Of a stretch of DNA of 64,000 bases, positions 11,116 through 23,770 are shown piece by piece. The DNA comes from Schistosoma haematobium. Its lineage: Eukaryota > Platyhelminthes > Trematoda > Strigeidida > Schistosomatidae. The first letter of the stretch is position 1. Each line of letters starts with the position of its first letter. A program made the translations under genes and the position numbers. The notes under the pieces were generated by a model that saw only the letters and a list, made by a program, of their open reading frames with translations, made no database searches and was not told where the DNA came from. The stretch spans positions 34,766,902 through 34,830,901 of the forward strand of contig NC_067199.1 in the NCBI RefSeq assembly GCF_000699445.3, in the 5' to 3' direction.

Positions 11116-11655
11116 TTAATCTTAATTTTGTAATCTATAAATTTTTTTATTGATTAATTCTTGAATACAAAATAAATTTTTAAAGAAAAAAATTTTTTTT
11201 CGGCGTATTAGAGAAATAGTTTTATAAATTTTTTTTTATTTTACATAATTAATAAAGTACAAATTAAAATAGTGTAAGTATATTCATCACTTTGTGTGTA
11301 TGTGTGCGTGTTACCGTACAGACGTATATATATGTATGATAGGGATTTTTAGAGTTAAGTTAAATATCACGAGTACGCATAATTAATATTACCAATGTCT
11401 TTTATTGAGTAGACAGATCATGTGAAAATCGATTAATCACTTTAGTTTCTTTTTCTTTTTTTTTGTTTTTTTCTCTAGTATTTTATGTATGAATTATACG
11501 TGTAAAGTTAATTTAGTTAATCATTCATTCATAAAATATTATAACGTTTAACTTGGATACAAATTTTTTCCTTTTTTAGAAATGTCATAGACAATTTGTT
11601 ATTAAATTCACCCCATTGTACAAACAAATGACTGGCAACACTTAGTATCTAAGTG
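11116..11655. other. AT-rich intergenic stretch
   Basis: It contains homopolymer T runs and a short TATATATGTATG tract. I see no gene. Confidence 0.5.
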
Positions 11656-11659
11656 AATA

Positions 11660-11800
11660 ACGTGATGATGTTTGAAGTGAACGGTATTGATTTCCAGTCT
11701 CAAAATGAACATTAACTCTGAGATACAGGTACATTCAAATGATAAGTCCTAAATAGGACGAAACACTTGTCCTGTATTCCACTACTAGGCATTATTCATC
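11660..11800 (+). repeat. Sm-alpha-like SINE with decayed hammerhead
   Basis: The order matches Sm-alpha: CTGAGATACAGGTACATTC, then ATGATAAGTCCTAAATAGG, GAAAC and TTGTCCTGTATTCCACTAC. The CUGANGA core reads ATGATAA, so it should be inactive although GAAA and the GTC site survive. Confidence 0.65.
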
Positions 11801-12375
11801 TTTGTTAATTTGTTATTAAATTGTTCGACTCCAACAGTTCAAATAACTCAGTGAGAGAATACTTTGATTATGATATTCAGTGATCCAGATCTAGATCTTG
11901 TAGATTGTATCAAATCTCTTAAGAGTACAGATGTATTATATTACTGATAAATATAGACTAGCACAAAGTTTAAGTGAATGGTTCCTCTCCTAAGAATATT
12001 TCTTATCATCTAACGGTCACATTACAACTCGATCATTGAACTTTAGACAGAATAATGAAGTATACAAGTATGTGATTACTGTTCAGTAAACAAATAGTTT
12101 ATAAATTAAGTTTAAACAACTATTCCTTCTACTGGTAGAATAGTTTAGTTGGTGCATGATAAAGAATCTCACCAAATTTTATTGAAATCGATAAATTGTT
12201 ATTTGTGTATAAATTTCACAGAGATTTAACGTATTACTATTTCGAAATCATCGTAACTCCAGATGTTGTTAAAATCTAGATGATTTCAAACGTTTCTTCT
12301 GTCAAATTAGTTCTAGATTTCTTAAGGAAATAAATAAAAATCTAATTATATTCCTTTGAAGAAATTCAAACAAGT

Positions 12376-12879
12376 TATTATGACTTTTGTTCGGTCGATT
12401 ATCATATGATAAAATCGCCAATCAGAACACGACTTATACCATCTTAACAATGACATGTTGACCGGTCTGAACAGTCTAGCATCCTTATTCATAATTCTTT
12501 CTCTGCCAAGCCCAGGATAGTGAGCCCAGAACGCCAATAATAGCAGCTTCTACTGTATGAATCATATATTTCAGACATTCAGAGTTTATATACTGGACAA
12601 ACAGATCACATCATACCATAAAATAAAATAAATAACAATTATGCAGGATCAAGCCCAAAATTGGCTGTGATTGTGACTGTAGTTCATAAACTGGGTCTAA
12701 CTTGAGAATGGTAAATCGTAGAATAAGTCTATAGGTCAAAATAAAGCTTATAATAAGAGGAATATGAATATATGTAATCTAGTTATTCAATAGTTATACA
12801 ATAAGTATATATTTATAATATTAGTCCGCTAATAGCTTTCAGAAGTTATCCATTGTTTAATCTTCACTAGTATATAACA
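12376..12879 (+). mobile_element. Solo LTR, family 1 (504 bp)
   Basis: It starts TATTATGAC (consensus TGTTATGAC) and ends TATATAACA, with a perfect 5-bp duplication CAAGT at 12371-12375 and 12880-12884. It is homologous to the other three copies. Confidence 0.75.
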
Positions 12880-13129
12880 CAAGTTAGATAGAAGTAACAT
12901 TTGAATTTCAGCCGTTAAGATTATCTTAAATATAGTTTTTAGATAAAGTCACTTCGATATACTTCATTTCGGATTTCTGTCAGATTGTTCGTTCATATTT
13001 TGATTAATGTTCATATAGACATAAGCGTTGATTTATATAATCAGCAAAGTCGTCACACGTTAACTGTTAAGAATTCTGAAAATTAACCAGCTAAGTCATT
13101 CAGTTAACAAATATTTCGACCGCATCTGT

Positions 13130-13395
13130 TATGAGGCAGTTTCTCACTGAGAACAATGGTGGAAGGTCGCACAATATCGTGAATCGGCTGAAGTTAGACA
13201 TTAACGCCGTTGAATGTCGGCTCAATGGTCTAGAGGTTAAGCGTTTGCGCACGAAACCGAAGGTCCTGGGTTAGCCTCCCGCAAGGCGGGATCGTGGAGA
13301 CGAGCTGCCGAGGACTCACATACTAGGACGAAACGACCATCCAGTACTTGCAGGTTTTTAATGGTTTTCTAGCTTAGATCGACTCAGAAATCCAA
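13130..13395 (+). repeat. SINE family A, diverged
   Basis: It has the leader, the tRNA-like head (GGCTCAATGGTCTAGAGG) and a decayed hammerhead (CCGAGGA in place of CTGANGA, GAAA kept), followed by the tail. Confidence 0.65.
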
Positions 13396-13990
13396 CTAAC
13401 AAAATATTTCTCAGTCATTGCTTTGCATACATTATCTGAATATTGTCATAGACTATGAATGACATTAGTTCATAATAATTACAAAACTAGGTCACATTCT
13501 TTTGATATTGGTCAAAATTAAGTAAGAAAACTAGGTGACAGAGATTATTTACAAACTATTCTTTCAATCAAATAACATTTCAAATGTAAAAACAAAACAA
13601 AAAAGAATGTAAACAGAGAAAGAAATCACCTTTTGATAAAACAAATTCCATTCTATAAAGTCAGTCAGTTAATTATTATAAAATGTCTATTTTATCATTA
13701 GATGGTAAATGTCTATCAGTCAGTGGATCAGTAGGTTTCATTTGGCATGTCCTTTTATGCTTCTAGTGACCCATTTATAATATATATTTGTATCTGTAAG
13801 GGTGTCTTTAATGTCCGCATTCTACTTTTTTGTGTATTGAACTTTTTAATATGGTAATTATAAGATAACAGACAACATAATCAAATTTTCACCGTAGATT
13901 AAGATTAGATTAGCTGAATTAGGCCAGGAATGACGATACCTAATCTACGAGTATATAATTATTATTACTAGTATACAACTCCTTATTAGT
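13396..13990. other. AT-rich intergenic stretch
   Basis: I see no gene or repeat I can name. Confidence 0.5.
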
Positions 13991-13999
13991 TTACCTCAC

Positions 14000-14180
14000 T
14001 GCACAAGCTATTAGGTGTTTAAACTTAGTAGCTAAATAGATTATACTATGGCATTTGAAGCAAATGGCATTGAGACCGTGTTCCGGAGTGAACATCCAGC
14101 TGATGAGTCCCAGATAGGAAGAAATGTGTGTTTTGCATTCCACTGCTATCCATCATCCATCTCTGCATAAGACCCTTCTT
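14000..14180 (+). repeat. Sm-alpha-like SINE
   Basis: It keeps GTAGCTAAATAG and GCATTTGAAGCAAATGG (tRNA-like remnant), then CATCCAGCTGATGAGTCCC, GGAAGAAATG and GCATTCCACTGCTATCC. CTGATGA and GAAA are intact, but stem II and the cleavage triplet are altered. Confidence 0.7.
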
Positions 14181-14607
14181 TATATTCGAAAAAGTCCATA
14201 TGCAGCTCTGTTTAACCGCATTTGTTTGAAATAATAGCGTTGTGAAAGGTAGAATTAAAGCATTTATATTATTCCATCATATTTTCTCCAACATGAATCA
14301 AACTCATCTTTTACACTGGAAACGATGGGGAATCCAGTCAACAATCTTTGTCTTTCTGTATTGAAAATAAATTTATATTATCTTCAAATAACCTATGGAT
14401 AAGAAAAAAATTAAACAATTGTGATCATTTTCAATCTTTTCCTCGCTTGACCATTTGATATACCTTCTTTGGTACTTTTGTACTTAACCTTTGCTTATTC
14501 ATAAACATACTTCGCCTTTTGGCATTAAGGAAATTTCAACGCCTATTTTCCTGCGTTTTGAATATCTAAATGTCAAAATATTTAATCATGTCATTCACAT
14601 TTAATTG

Positions 14608-14609
14608 TT

Positions 14610-14676
<67 letters not shown>

Positions 14677-14692
14677 ATACTACTACTACTTC
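14608..14692 (+). repeat. Compound microsatellite (CAA)n-(CTA)n
   Basis: About eleven CAA units run directly into about fourteen CTA units with one interruption. Confidence 0.9.
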
Positions 14693-14877
14693 TTTTCTAT
14701 TCATTTCTATTCATTTCCATTTTACGGTGGTAGACATTCTACATCTGATTACTGATACGTACTATTTATCCTCTGTTTCCTAAAGATATATTTAGTTGGA
14801 ACTTGGATATTCTTTTGGATGGTTAACTTGGACTAACAGGTGTGAGACGTAATTTGAATTTTAAACAAAGATGGTTA

Positions 14878-15060
14878 GTGGCTAGCGGTGGAATCCAGGA
14901 CGGGCATTTCGTCCTATTTAGAACTCGTCAGCTGGATGTACCTGCATCGCAAAGTCGATGTTCACTCTGAGACTCGAAAGCAGTACCGTTTGCTTCAAAC
15001 GCCACCGCGTTATCCCCATAGCTACTGAGTTCTGATAGCCACCTGGTTGTGCAAAGCTTG
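14878..15060 (-). repeat. Sm-alpha SINE, well preserved
   Basis: On the - strand it has the tRNA-like head (AGCTATGGGGATAACGCGG, then GGTACTGCTTTCGAGTCTC as B-box), the spacer with GCAGGTACATCCAG, and an intact hammerhead ending GGATTCCACCGCTAGCC. This is the layout known for Schistosoma Sm-alpha. Confidence 0.8.
14891..14938 (-). ncRNA. Hammerhead ribozyme (Sm-alpha), core intact
   Basis: On the - strand ATCCAG and CTGGAT form a perfect six-pair stem I around CTGACGA (14931-14925) and the cleavage triplet GTC (14901-14899). Stem II is GTTC...GGAC and GAAA is at 14910-14907. Stem III is short, as is usual for Sm-alpha. Confidence 0.7.
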
Positions 15061-16345
15061 TGACTTAAGGCTATATCGAGGCAATCCATACAGGATACAC
15101 ATATACCAACATGAGACTGATCAACTACAGTCCTGAATAACGATGGGAAGATACAAGTAAAACAACAAGTGAATTTATAATATAAATTTATCTAAAAGAA
15201 TAGCCTTTGTCAGTGTGTCTATGTTCTAATATAGTGGGAATTGTTAGGCACATACAGTTTTAATAATAAGAATAACTTGGTAGATGGTCAACAATAATTG
15301 ACTTGTAATCTATTCTCTCTCCTTTTTTTACCATTATAAAACAAGCTAGTTATTTCATCACTGTCTATAATACTGAACATGTAAAACACTCTGTCCATCA
15401 ATTTCTGTCCTTACATGTTATGCATCAACAAATTTTCTCAGTGTTTATTACATCATTAGTTTAGTTTACTATTACCAAACTGATGCCAAGTCTATCCAGT
15501 CAACCAATGGTGCAGATTCTGTTTTATGGATTCTACTGAATTTTCTCTTATCCTCCATTCATTCCTTTTTTTTTTCTTTTTACCCACGCGTATTTGAAAA
15601 TTAGGTAACAAAGTTAGACTGGCAGCCTATATATATATATATATATATAAGAAATCATTGATTATCCTAAAACTGTTCATTAGACTCCTTTACCCTTAAA
15701 ATTTCATCCCCCTAGTACCCTATACATATACATTAACAAGTTTATTCTAACTTGTTTGTTTTTGTGTTACTAAATGAATGATAAGTGAAATTTTCAATGT
15801 TTCTTTTAACACAATCAGCCTGTATTTTTTTTTCTTCACTCTTTCTTTTTCGCAAACATTGTTCAAGGTCAAAACTATTAGTCACATGATGCTTACAATG
15901 GCAATAAATTGAATACATGTACATGTATGCCATAATAATAAAAAATAAATAAGTGAGTAGCTGATTGTCATAAGAAATCATTGTTAAATAACACTGATTC
16001 ATATCCTATCATAAATCAGGGTTCCTATCAGCGTACATATATACTAAAGAGGAAGAATGTCTTTGTATATATATTTCTTTGAAAAAGTTTGGACCAGATT
16101 ACTAGGCAAAACGATGGATTTGCTTCAAATTCATTTGCTGAGATTTTACAAATATATTCTTCCTCCTTAATGTCCCACATCAGCTAGGCGCCCAATTACT
16201 GTGAAACTATTCAATCAAATTTAGACGAAAGTTCTTATATATTTACATCTATACTGTCTTGTAAACTTGGTTATCTAATAACTACTTCAGAGAACAATGT
16301 ATTTTTTTTTCATCTGCTATTCTAAATATTCATTATTCATAACAA
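15061..16345. other. AT-rich intergenic stretch
   Basis: It holds a (TA)n tract near 15628-15650. I see no gene; the short frames here have no coding character. Confidence 0.5.
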
Positions 16346-16349
16346 TTTG

Positions 16350-16450
16350 TAATTTGATAATTGAGTTCACGAGTCAGTTAAAGCTGGACCACCATGGAAA
16401 ACCTGGAAGCGTGGGTCGGCCGTTTCGTCCTAGTATTGAACTCCTCACTA
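16350..16450 (-). repeat. SINE family A, tail and hammerhead fragment
   Basis: The tail (CCATGGTGGTCCAGC on the - strand) and hammerhead 3' side are present. The core starts GTGAGGA and the triplet is GAC, so it is inactive. Confidence 0.6.
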
Positions 16451-17084
16451 ATTTACTTAACATGACAATATCTTTTTCTTTGATAGTTCGTATTCACTTG
16501 TACCGTCACTATTTATCTAAATGAATTGGTTATATTTTCTTAAGTATTTATAATCGTTCAGTATATATGAATACTGACAGAAATTCAACTTAAGATCATA
16601 TGAATATTATTAAAATGTTTAAAGTTTTATAACAGTTATTAAGACAATGAGTTACGTGTATGTTGAAGTCAAATGAATTTGATAGTAATAATGTTGTTCT
16701 TTGTCATCATCTTCTTTCGAATCTAAGCGAACTTCATTATGTTATTTTTCGCTAGATTATCAAATATGAAGGGCAAACTCAGTATATTAATCGGCCGAAT
16801 GGGAACAAAGCTAAAAATGACCTTTAAATTTTCAAGCTACTTATTATTCTGTCAGTAACATACTGATTACGAGCAACCGAGAATTTATCGTGTTACAAAA
16901 CTAAAGAAACTTGAATACTATATTAGCCTTATACAGATTAAGACTTTTCTAAAGACATACAGCCAGAGTATTGAAAATACAAAAATGCATTCATTCAGGA
17001 GTAGATAACTTTATATCTTAAATTTATAAACGACTTGTTATATTATTCCCAAGATCTATTGAAGTCACCTGCAAATTGATCTAC

Positions 17085-17325
17085 TTGTAAAACAAGAAAT
17101 CAACATTATATATTCACCAATATACATATCGATTATCCATATTCGCGAATTATCATAACAAATCAAGTAGATTTCCAGGAGTACATATTCTCTCCTCACT
17201 TAGCATTTGATATTTAGAATGAAGACTAGGAGGATGGGTGAATGATTGGTATTTTCTTCATGAATCAACATCGTCTAGAATGCATGATGAATGAGTGAAT
17301 TTCACTTTCATGGGTCACATCTCCT
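17085..17325 (+). repeat. Interspersed repeat, family D, copy 1
   Basis: About 240 bp are shared with 21850-22095 at high identity, including GATTATCCATATTCGCGAAT and GTAGATTTCCAG. It has no coding content; class unknown. Confidence 0.7.
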
Positions 17326-17569
17326 TATCCCTATTAATCAATTTTTTATCATGAATACTAGCAGAAGTTACGCTTTTGACTTCTAAGTGAAAATGATTTT
17401 TAAAAATAGTCGGACTGACCTTGACTGTCATGAAATAGTGAAGTACTTTTGGCACTGATAGATATTCCCTATTATATTGGGTTTATTTTAAATTTCATCA
17501 TGATTTATTTCTCTTCGTTACACATCTAAAAGAAAAGTTCATTTTCGCTTAATATAATAAAATTATTAT

Positions 17570-18085
17570 TATTATTTGAACACAAAAATACTAGTACAAG
17601 GGGGCATCAGATACATTTGCGCCACACAAATCTCATTTGATTTATGTGAGGGCTGTGATACTGATCGGTTGCCCAAACCGAAGCAGGTGGTTTTCTTGAG
17701 GGGCCACACCCGAAGCCTTCGGCCCGAAGGTCTGATCCACAAGGCAGTGGAGCATCGTAAGGAGATGCAGTCACATGGTTGCCGGTGTCCAACGATTGAT
17801 TCGTACGTTATTTATTCCCTCTGGGTACCGGGACTAATGTGCACCATTAGTTTGGAGTCAAGGTTTTCCAACTCCCCTAGGTGGACTCTCCGTGTCCACA
17901 ACCCGGTTAAAGCGCCGGACATTCGCTTTTCATTCTCTCGATTTCGTAAACAATACTCCCGCCACGAGAAGGCAATGAGTAGGACTTCCTTGGCAGAGGC
18001 TATATACGCGTAACCATGTGAGAGCCGTTCGAGAGGGAGAGCGGACTCTCCCTACTCTCGGCTGTACCAGGGCATTTGGGGGCAT
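17570..18085 (-). mobile_element. (AAAT)n-tailed retroposon, family E, copy 1
   Basis: It is homologous to 30345-30855 (same strand) and 61424-61961 (opposite strand). The A/T-rich tail lies at the low-coordinate end, which sets the element strand as minus. An open frame of about 145 codons runs antisense to the element (17576-18013, +), containing NPVKAPDIRFSFSRFRKQ. I treat this as repeat sequence, not as a host gene. Confidence 0.65.
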
Positions 18086-18309
18086 ATATATAATGAAATG
18101 TGGTGAAATTAATTAGTAATGAGAACTGAGGCATATTATAATCGGAAGTAAATAGGCCGAGTGTAACGTAAAATCTTGTTTTCTCTTAGCTTGGGTAGAT
18201 TCCAAATTGTTGTCCAAATATAACACTATGGGTTAAGAAGTAACGTGATAGTGTCTTTGGTTTATAACTCACAGGGACGATATAATTAAGATCTCAGTGT
18301 CTTCAAGGT

Positions 18310-18425
18310 TGTCAGTACTCTTTGTTATGAGATGGTGGAGAAGATTTGTAGCTCAGGTGGATGATTTTGGTGGAGTTTTGTTCTCTGAGCTGGATGGTTT
18401 GGTCGTGGTCGTACTCTTTGTTAAT
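18310..18425 (+). repeat. Interspersed repeat, family F fragment
   Basis: AGATTTGTAGCTCAGGTGGA, then GGTGGAGTTTTGTTCTCTGAG and CTGGATGG, match the reverse strand of 30055-30335. Confidence 0.55.
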
Positions 18426-18429
18426 AAGT

Positions 18430-21400
18430 ACGAAACTTTTCAAAAGAACAATGCTGAATAGTTGACTGAATTTGCAATATCAGTACAAGTAAATACTTAC
18501 TACCCTAAAGTTGACCTTAGGTGATTATAATTCTCCATCTTGTATTTATCAAATGTTAGGTTTGTAGTATTTTCATATTGTCTCGATTATGATTTACTAT
18601 TGACCAAAAAGAAACTGATCGGTTTTATTGACATAAAGTATATTCCTGATTAATGAACTTTATAGTTCAACGATCCTATTTATATGCGTATAAGAATTTG
18701 AATTCCTATCAGGTTTTCCTCAAGGAATGATATCAACCGAAGAACTATCGGATACTCAAGAGTATTGCGTCATCCTAGTATGGGGATCAATAAACCCGTC
18801 AAGAATTACATACATGATTTGTACCAATCGATTAAGTGGTAATGTTATCGACTTTCTTTTATATTTTTTCCTATCACAACATTAACTGATTTTTCATTTT
18901 TTTTGTTCTTATAGCATCTACAATAATAATGATAATTATTATCTAAGTATATTTCGTTTGCATGGAGTCCTAAATGGCTTGAAATTCAACTATTAATTAT
19001 TTAATAGCTCTACCCAACTCCACTTTCAACTCCTGTTATTGAAGTTATCTTATCTTTTATTCATCAACCCAGTTATTACTAATCAAATTAATTGAATTCA
19101 TCTGTTATACATGAATGCCATAATGATGATGATGACGATGAAATATATTATCTAGAACAGTGTCCTATATTAATCTAATCCCTATATCCAAAACCTAACC
19201 CCCACCTCATCCCACCCCCATTCTTGATCTTTGGTAAATAATCACTGTTAAATGTATTTGTGTGTGTGTGTGTGTATAATATGTGAGTCTATATTGAGAG
19301 AGAGAAAAAGTTTGAAAATGACAAGGGAAGTAACTAATGTTTCAAACCATCCTGAATATATATACATACATATATATATTAACTTTCGAATTTCTCTTTA
19401 CATACTTATTGTTGTTCTTAATTATTTGTTAATTATTGTCAACTTAATTTTATTGCTTTGAGAAATAATATGCACATAGTGACTTTTTTTAAAAAAAATC
19501 TGAATAAAACTTCCCAATAAACCTAAAAAACAATCAGTATCTTTTTGAAAGTAACCATGGCAACAAAACAAATTTCTTTTTCGTCAGTTAACCAACTAAC
19601 TAATTATTATTATTACTACTACCAATCTCGAAGAGATAGTATCCATATATATATACATATACATAAGTATATGTTTCAATGTACATGTATAGAAACAAGA
19701 AAATCATTGTATTTGATTAGAAAGAACACAAAATTAATGTTATTGATCAGGTTTGGTTTGAACGTTTCGTTAAGCAATAATGTATTGCTTGAAATATTCT
19801 TTTCTATTTACGAAGAAACAAACAAAAAAGAAGAGATGATTTCCACTGTTCAAAACTTATTCAACAAATAAGTCTGCTTGAATGATTAATTATAATAATA
19901 ATAAACACTGTAGAATCTATCACTGAGCTCAATACAAAATAAAGAATCTATTGAGATTTTTGTTAAATTCTTTCTTATTATTGAGCAGATGTATGCACAC
20001 ACACACACACCTACACAAATTACATCTCACTATAAGCTTTCTTTATGTAAAAAAAGCCAATAGGTGAGAATATGAAATTTTTATTGGTGATGATGAAAAT
20101 GACAATGATGAACCACTTCCTCATCATCTGATCACGTTGAGTCTTTTGTATTTGTTGTCTTGCCTTACCAATAATTTTGTATTCATCCCACCCCAATTTT
20201 CCGTTTGTGTTTTTTTATCCTCACAAACTTGCCTTGTCTTTTAAATCTAGAAAAAAAAATATATTTATCATATCTTTGTTGCTAAATAAAATGCTTTTAC
20301 AGTACACATTGTTATTATTATTATCGCCAATGCTACCATCATGTAGAGAATCCCAACAACGGAAGATTCTGTTAAATGTTCAAAAGCTTTAGTTAGATAT
20401 TTTTGTTATAAATCACTATGGAAATCGATATTCCTTGCCAACTGTAGAATTTCGTTTCAGAATGAATTGAAAAACAGAATTACTATAATTACTATTATTA
20501 TGTGTTTTGAAACAAACGAGAGAAGAACAAAAAAGAACAATACAATATTCAATCTCTTACAATGTTTATTTAGAATCTGATTTGTTTTTCTGTTGTCCTT
20601 TATTTATATTACAATTTCTTTTGGAGCTTTTTTCGTTTGTATTGTAACCTCAGAGATATCTAACGACTGCTAATGCGACCATTATCTGTTGATGTTTATA
20701 TCATATCCCAAAAATAAACAATATGGCTCTCTCTCTCTCTCTATATATATATATATGTCTGTTTATCAACGTGTAATTTATGAAATGAGCATTGTCAAAT
20801 GTCAAGATATTATTAGTGTTGTATACATGTGCCTATTTGTATAACTGTCTCTCTCTCTATCCCCACTTACCCTGGCTCTCTATTAATATGTATAAATATG
20901 GAAACTAACGTGGCATTTTTGTGAATTTTAATTAAGTTCATATTACTTATGTCAATTATTTGTCTTCCTACCAATGGACCTCATTGTTATGTTACCAGTA
21001 ATAAATCAATCTAGGAGGAAATTTGAAAGAAGGAAAAAATAAACTAATTTGTTCTACACTTACACTAATACACACACACACACACAGATTCATATATACA
21101 ATTCAAGATTGAATAAATGGATGAATCAATGAACTCAAATGATGTAATCTCCTCCCATATATATTTCATTTGCATATTTGCTTACAATATTATTATTTAT
21201 ACTTAAAATTCTTTTCATTTTGAGAAATATTTTCTTGTTACCATTATTTTCTATAATACTCTGTTTTTTATTATTATTTCAAAGTATATTGTATACGATT
21301 AAAATAATGAAGCAAAACGCAGTCATCATCATCATCATCAACATCACCATAGTGACTAGTAATACAACCCTTGGATAAATTGTTAATCATAATGATGACA

Positions 21401-21845
21401 CAGCGGCAATGACATAAACTCAACTCAAATAAATAAATAAACAAATATGAATATCCCTCCTATTTGTGATTCAATTAGTCATGTGAATTTTGATTGTTCA
21501 CAATTGTTATTATTACTATTATTATTATTATTGTTACCATTAAAATATTATTTTCCATTTTAGATTATGATAAGAGAATAATGCTGTTAAATAAAACAAA
21601 CTGATCATTTGATCTGATTGTCATTAATATTTGTAAGGGTTATCCCTTTCCCATTAGTTTAATATTGAGGATTGATTTCGATTAGTTTCTGTTGTTGATT
21701 AATGGGTTACTTGAAGGGTCATCTGATTATTATTATTATTATTATTATTATCATCAATTTTATTACTAATAGTTACAAATTTGGTTAGAGTATACAATAG
21801 AGATGAGCTTGAAACAACTGCTTATTTATTGAATTGTTATGCAGA
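18430..21845. other. AT-rich, microsatellite-rich intergenic stretch
   Basis: It contains short (TG)n near 19257, (CA)n near 19993 and 21070, CT/TA tracts near 20730, and ATT/TTA runs near 21500 and 21730. I see no gene, tRNA or named mobile element. Confidence 0.6.
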
Positions 21846-21849
21846 ATAA

Positions 21850-22095
21850 TCTACCTGTAAAAGGAGAAATCAACAATATATATATATTCCACAATATGCA
21901 TAGTGATTATCCATATTCGCGAATTATCATAACAAATCAAGTAGATTTCCAGAAGTACACATGCTCTCCTCACTCAGCATTATATATTTAGAATGAAGAT
22001 TGGGAGGATGGGTGAATGATTGGTATTTTCTTCATGAATAAACATCGTCTAGAATGCATGATGAATGAGTGAATTTCACACACATGTACAAGATA
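21850..22095 (+). repeat. Interspersed repeat, family D, copy 2
   Basis: Same unit and orientation as 17085-17325, including GAATGCATGATGAATGAGTG near its end. Confidence 0.7.
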
Positions 22096-22981
22096 TATAA
22101 GCATGGTTTCAGAATGAAGGGTTTATTGTTGTAAATGATGGATTGTGTTGATTCACCTATCATGCACAATTTGAAGAGAGATAACTGATCGTTTGATAAG
22201 ATTGACAGTATGAATTTTATTTTGTTGTATTACTAAATAACTTTTTCTTGATCAGTTTGAACATTCTGAGCACTACTACTGGTTATATGTGTAACGGTTC
22301 CTGTCTAGCCGGAAGGTACCAACAGTGTGCAGAGTGAGTGATATGGGGTTGAAAAGAGAAGAACAAGAGAAAAGATGAGTCGATGACCCATCATGCGCAT
22401 TCAATGCACATACTTTTATTAAAGAAAGCAATAAACAACAGTCATCAATAACAGAAGCCTCAGATTAAGACAGTTTTGGAATAGAACTTAGAAGCAGATA
22501 GTTTAACCCGCTTTAACATGTAATATTTGAATTTTGCACAAACATTCATATTTTACTTTCTGAATTCTGATCGCTTCATCTTTATACTAAACTTTGTCCA
22601 AAGTTTTATTTCGTTTTCAAAAGAGTTGCTGGTAGTAGAATTTGTAATGGCTTTTTATCTGTTTAGGGGTGCATGTATTGGTTGTACCTATGTTGTAAAA
22701 TTTGACTGAATCAGGACAAGTATCCAGTACATTTTAAGTTAACTATAAAAGTGATGTCCATGGAATTACCATTCGATGATAACATGAAATTACTGATGTT
22801 TTTTTATTAACATTCAGTAATTGGTTAAACTTTACAGAATAAAGAATTTGTGATTATACTTGGGCTAAATTTTACGCGATCACAGTCTATGTATTTTTGG
22901 ACTCGAATTTCAACAACCGATCTACCAATGAATTGCAATCAACATAACGTTTATTTAGTCCCCTTTGTGCTGATCGAATTC

Positions 22982-23492
22982 TGCTATGTTTTTTGTCCTG
23001 TCAATGTGTCACGTGATTAGATCGCCAATTAGATGACCGACTTATATGACCCTGGCCCTGTGCCAAACCACTAACGTGTTAACAAGCACGAGCAGCCTAG
23101 AGTCAACTGAGTTTTTATTGGTTCTTCATGCCTTACCCTGCCAGTTGAGTCCAGAACGCAATTTCAGCTTCCACTGTATGTATCATGTGGTTCAAGCATA
23201 CGCAGTTTATATACAAACAAATCAGACCGAATCATACCATGAAATAAAAAATAACAGTTATACAAGATTAGGCCAAAAGTGTCCGTGAGTGCGAGAAACT
23301 GTAACTAATATATATCAGGGATAAGTTAAGAATGGGAAATTGTATTGCAATAGCCTATATGTCAAATGAAAGGAATACGAATGTATATATAGTCTAGTTA
23401 CTTAGTAATTCTACAATAAGAATATATGTAATGATAGTCCATAAATAATTCCTAGCAGTTCCCATTCATTTTTTCTTCCTTAGGATGTAACA
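22982..23492 (+). mobile_element. Solo LTR, family 1 (511 bp)
   Basis: It starts TGCTATG and ends GGATGTAACA, with a perfect 5-bp duplication AATTC at 22977-22981 and 23493-23497. It aligns with the other family 1 LTRs. Confidence 0.75.
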
Positions 23493-23559
23493 AATTCCAT
23501 AGATCAAGTTGAAATATGTAGCTCTTAATCTGAGTGACCTGGTATCACTTGTCCCATGT

Positions 23560-23770
23560 TTTGATATTAGGTGGTCGAAGATATTCGGCAGAAAACTCCA
23601 TACAACTTAACTTTCATGCTCCATCCGAAATTTGAACCTATATCATATGATTTCGACCACTGAGGTACTAAGGCTACGACTGACCACCTATAGAATCTGA
23701 ACATCTACTGGACCAGACAAGTGTAACATTGGTCACTACTCAGTAATTAATAAATTGTCAATACCCCAGT
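23560..23770 (-). repeat. SINE family B, degenerate
   Basis: It follows the order of the 8931-9303 copy (GGTGGTCGAAGATATTCGGC, then GACCACTGAGGTACTAAGG), with a decayed ribozyme. Confidence 0.55.

Noticed and set aside
8893..12375. Two family 1 LTRs (8382 and 12376) as ends of one full LTR retrotransposon
   Set aside because: Each has its own target duplication and the 3.5 kb between them holds SINEs and no gag or pol.
14608..14692. CRISPR-like regular repeat
   Set aside because: This is a trinucleotide microsatellite in a eukaryotic genome.
22285..22520. Possible third LTR family (TGTAACGG...TTTAACA)
   Set aside because: The ends are suggestive, but I found no target duplication and no second copy in the window.
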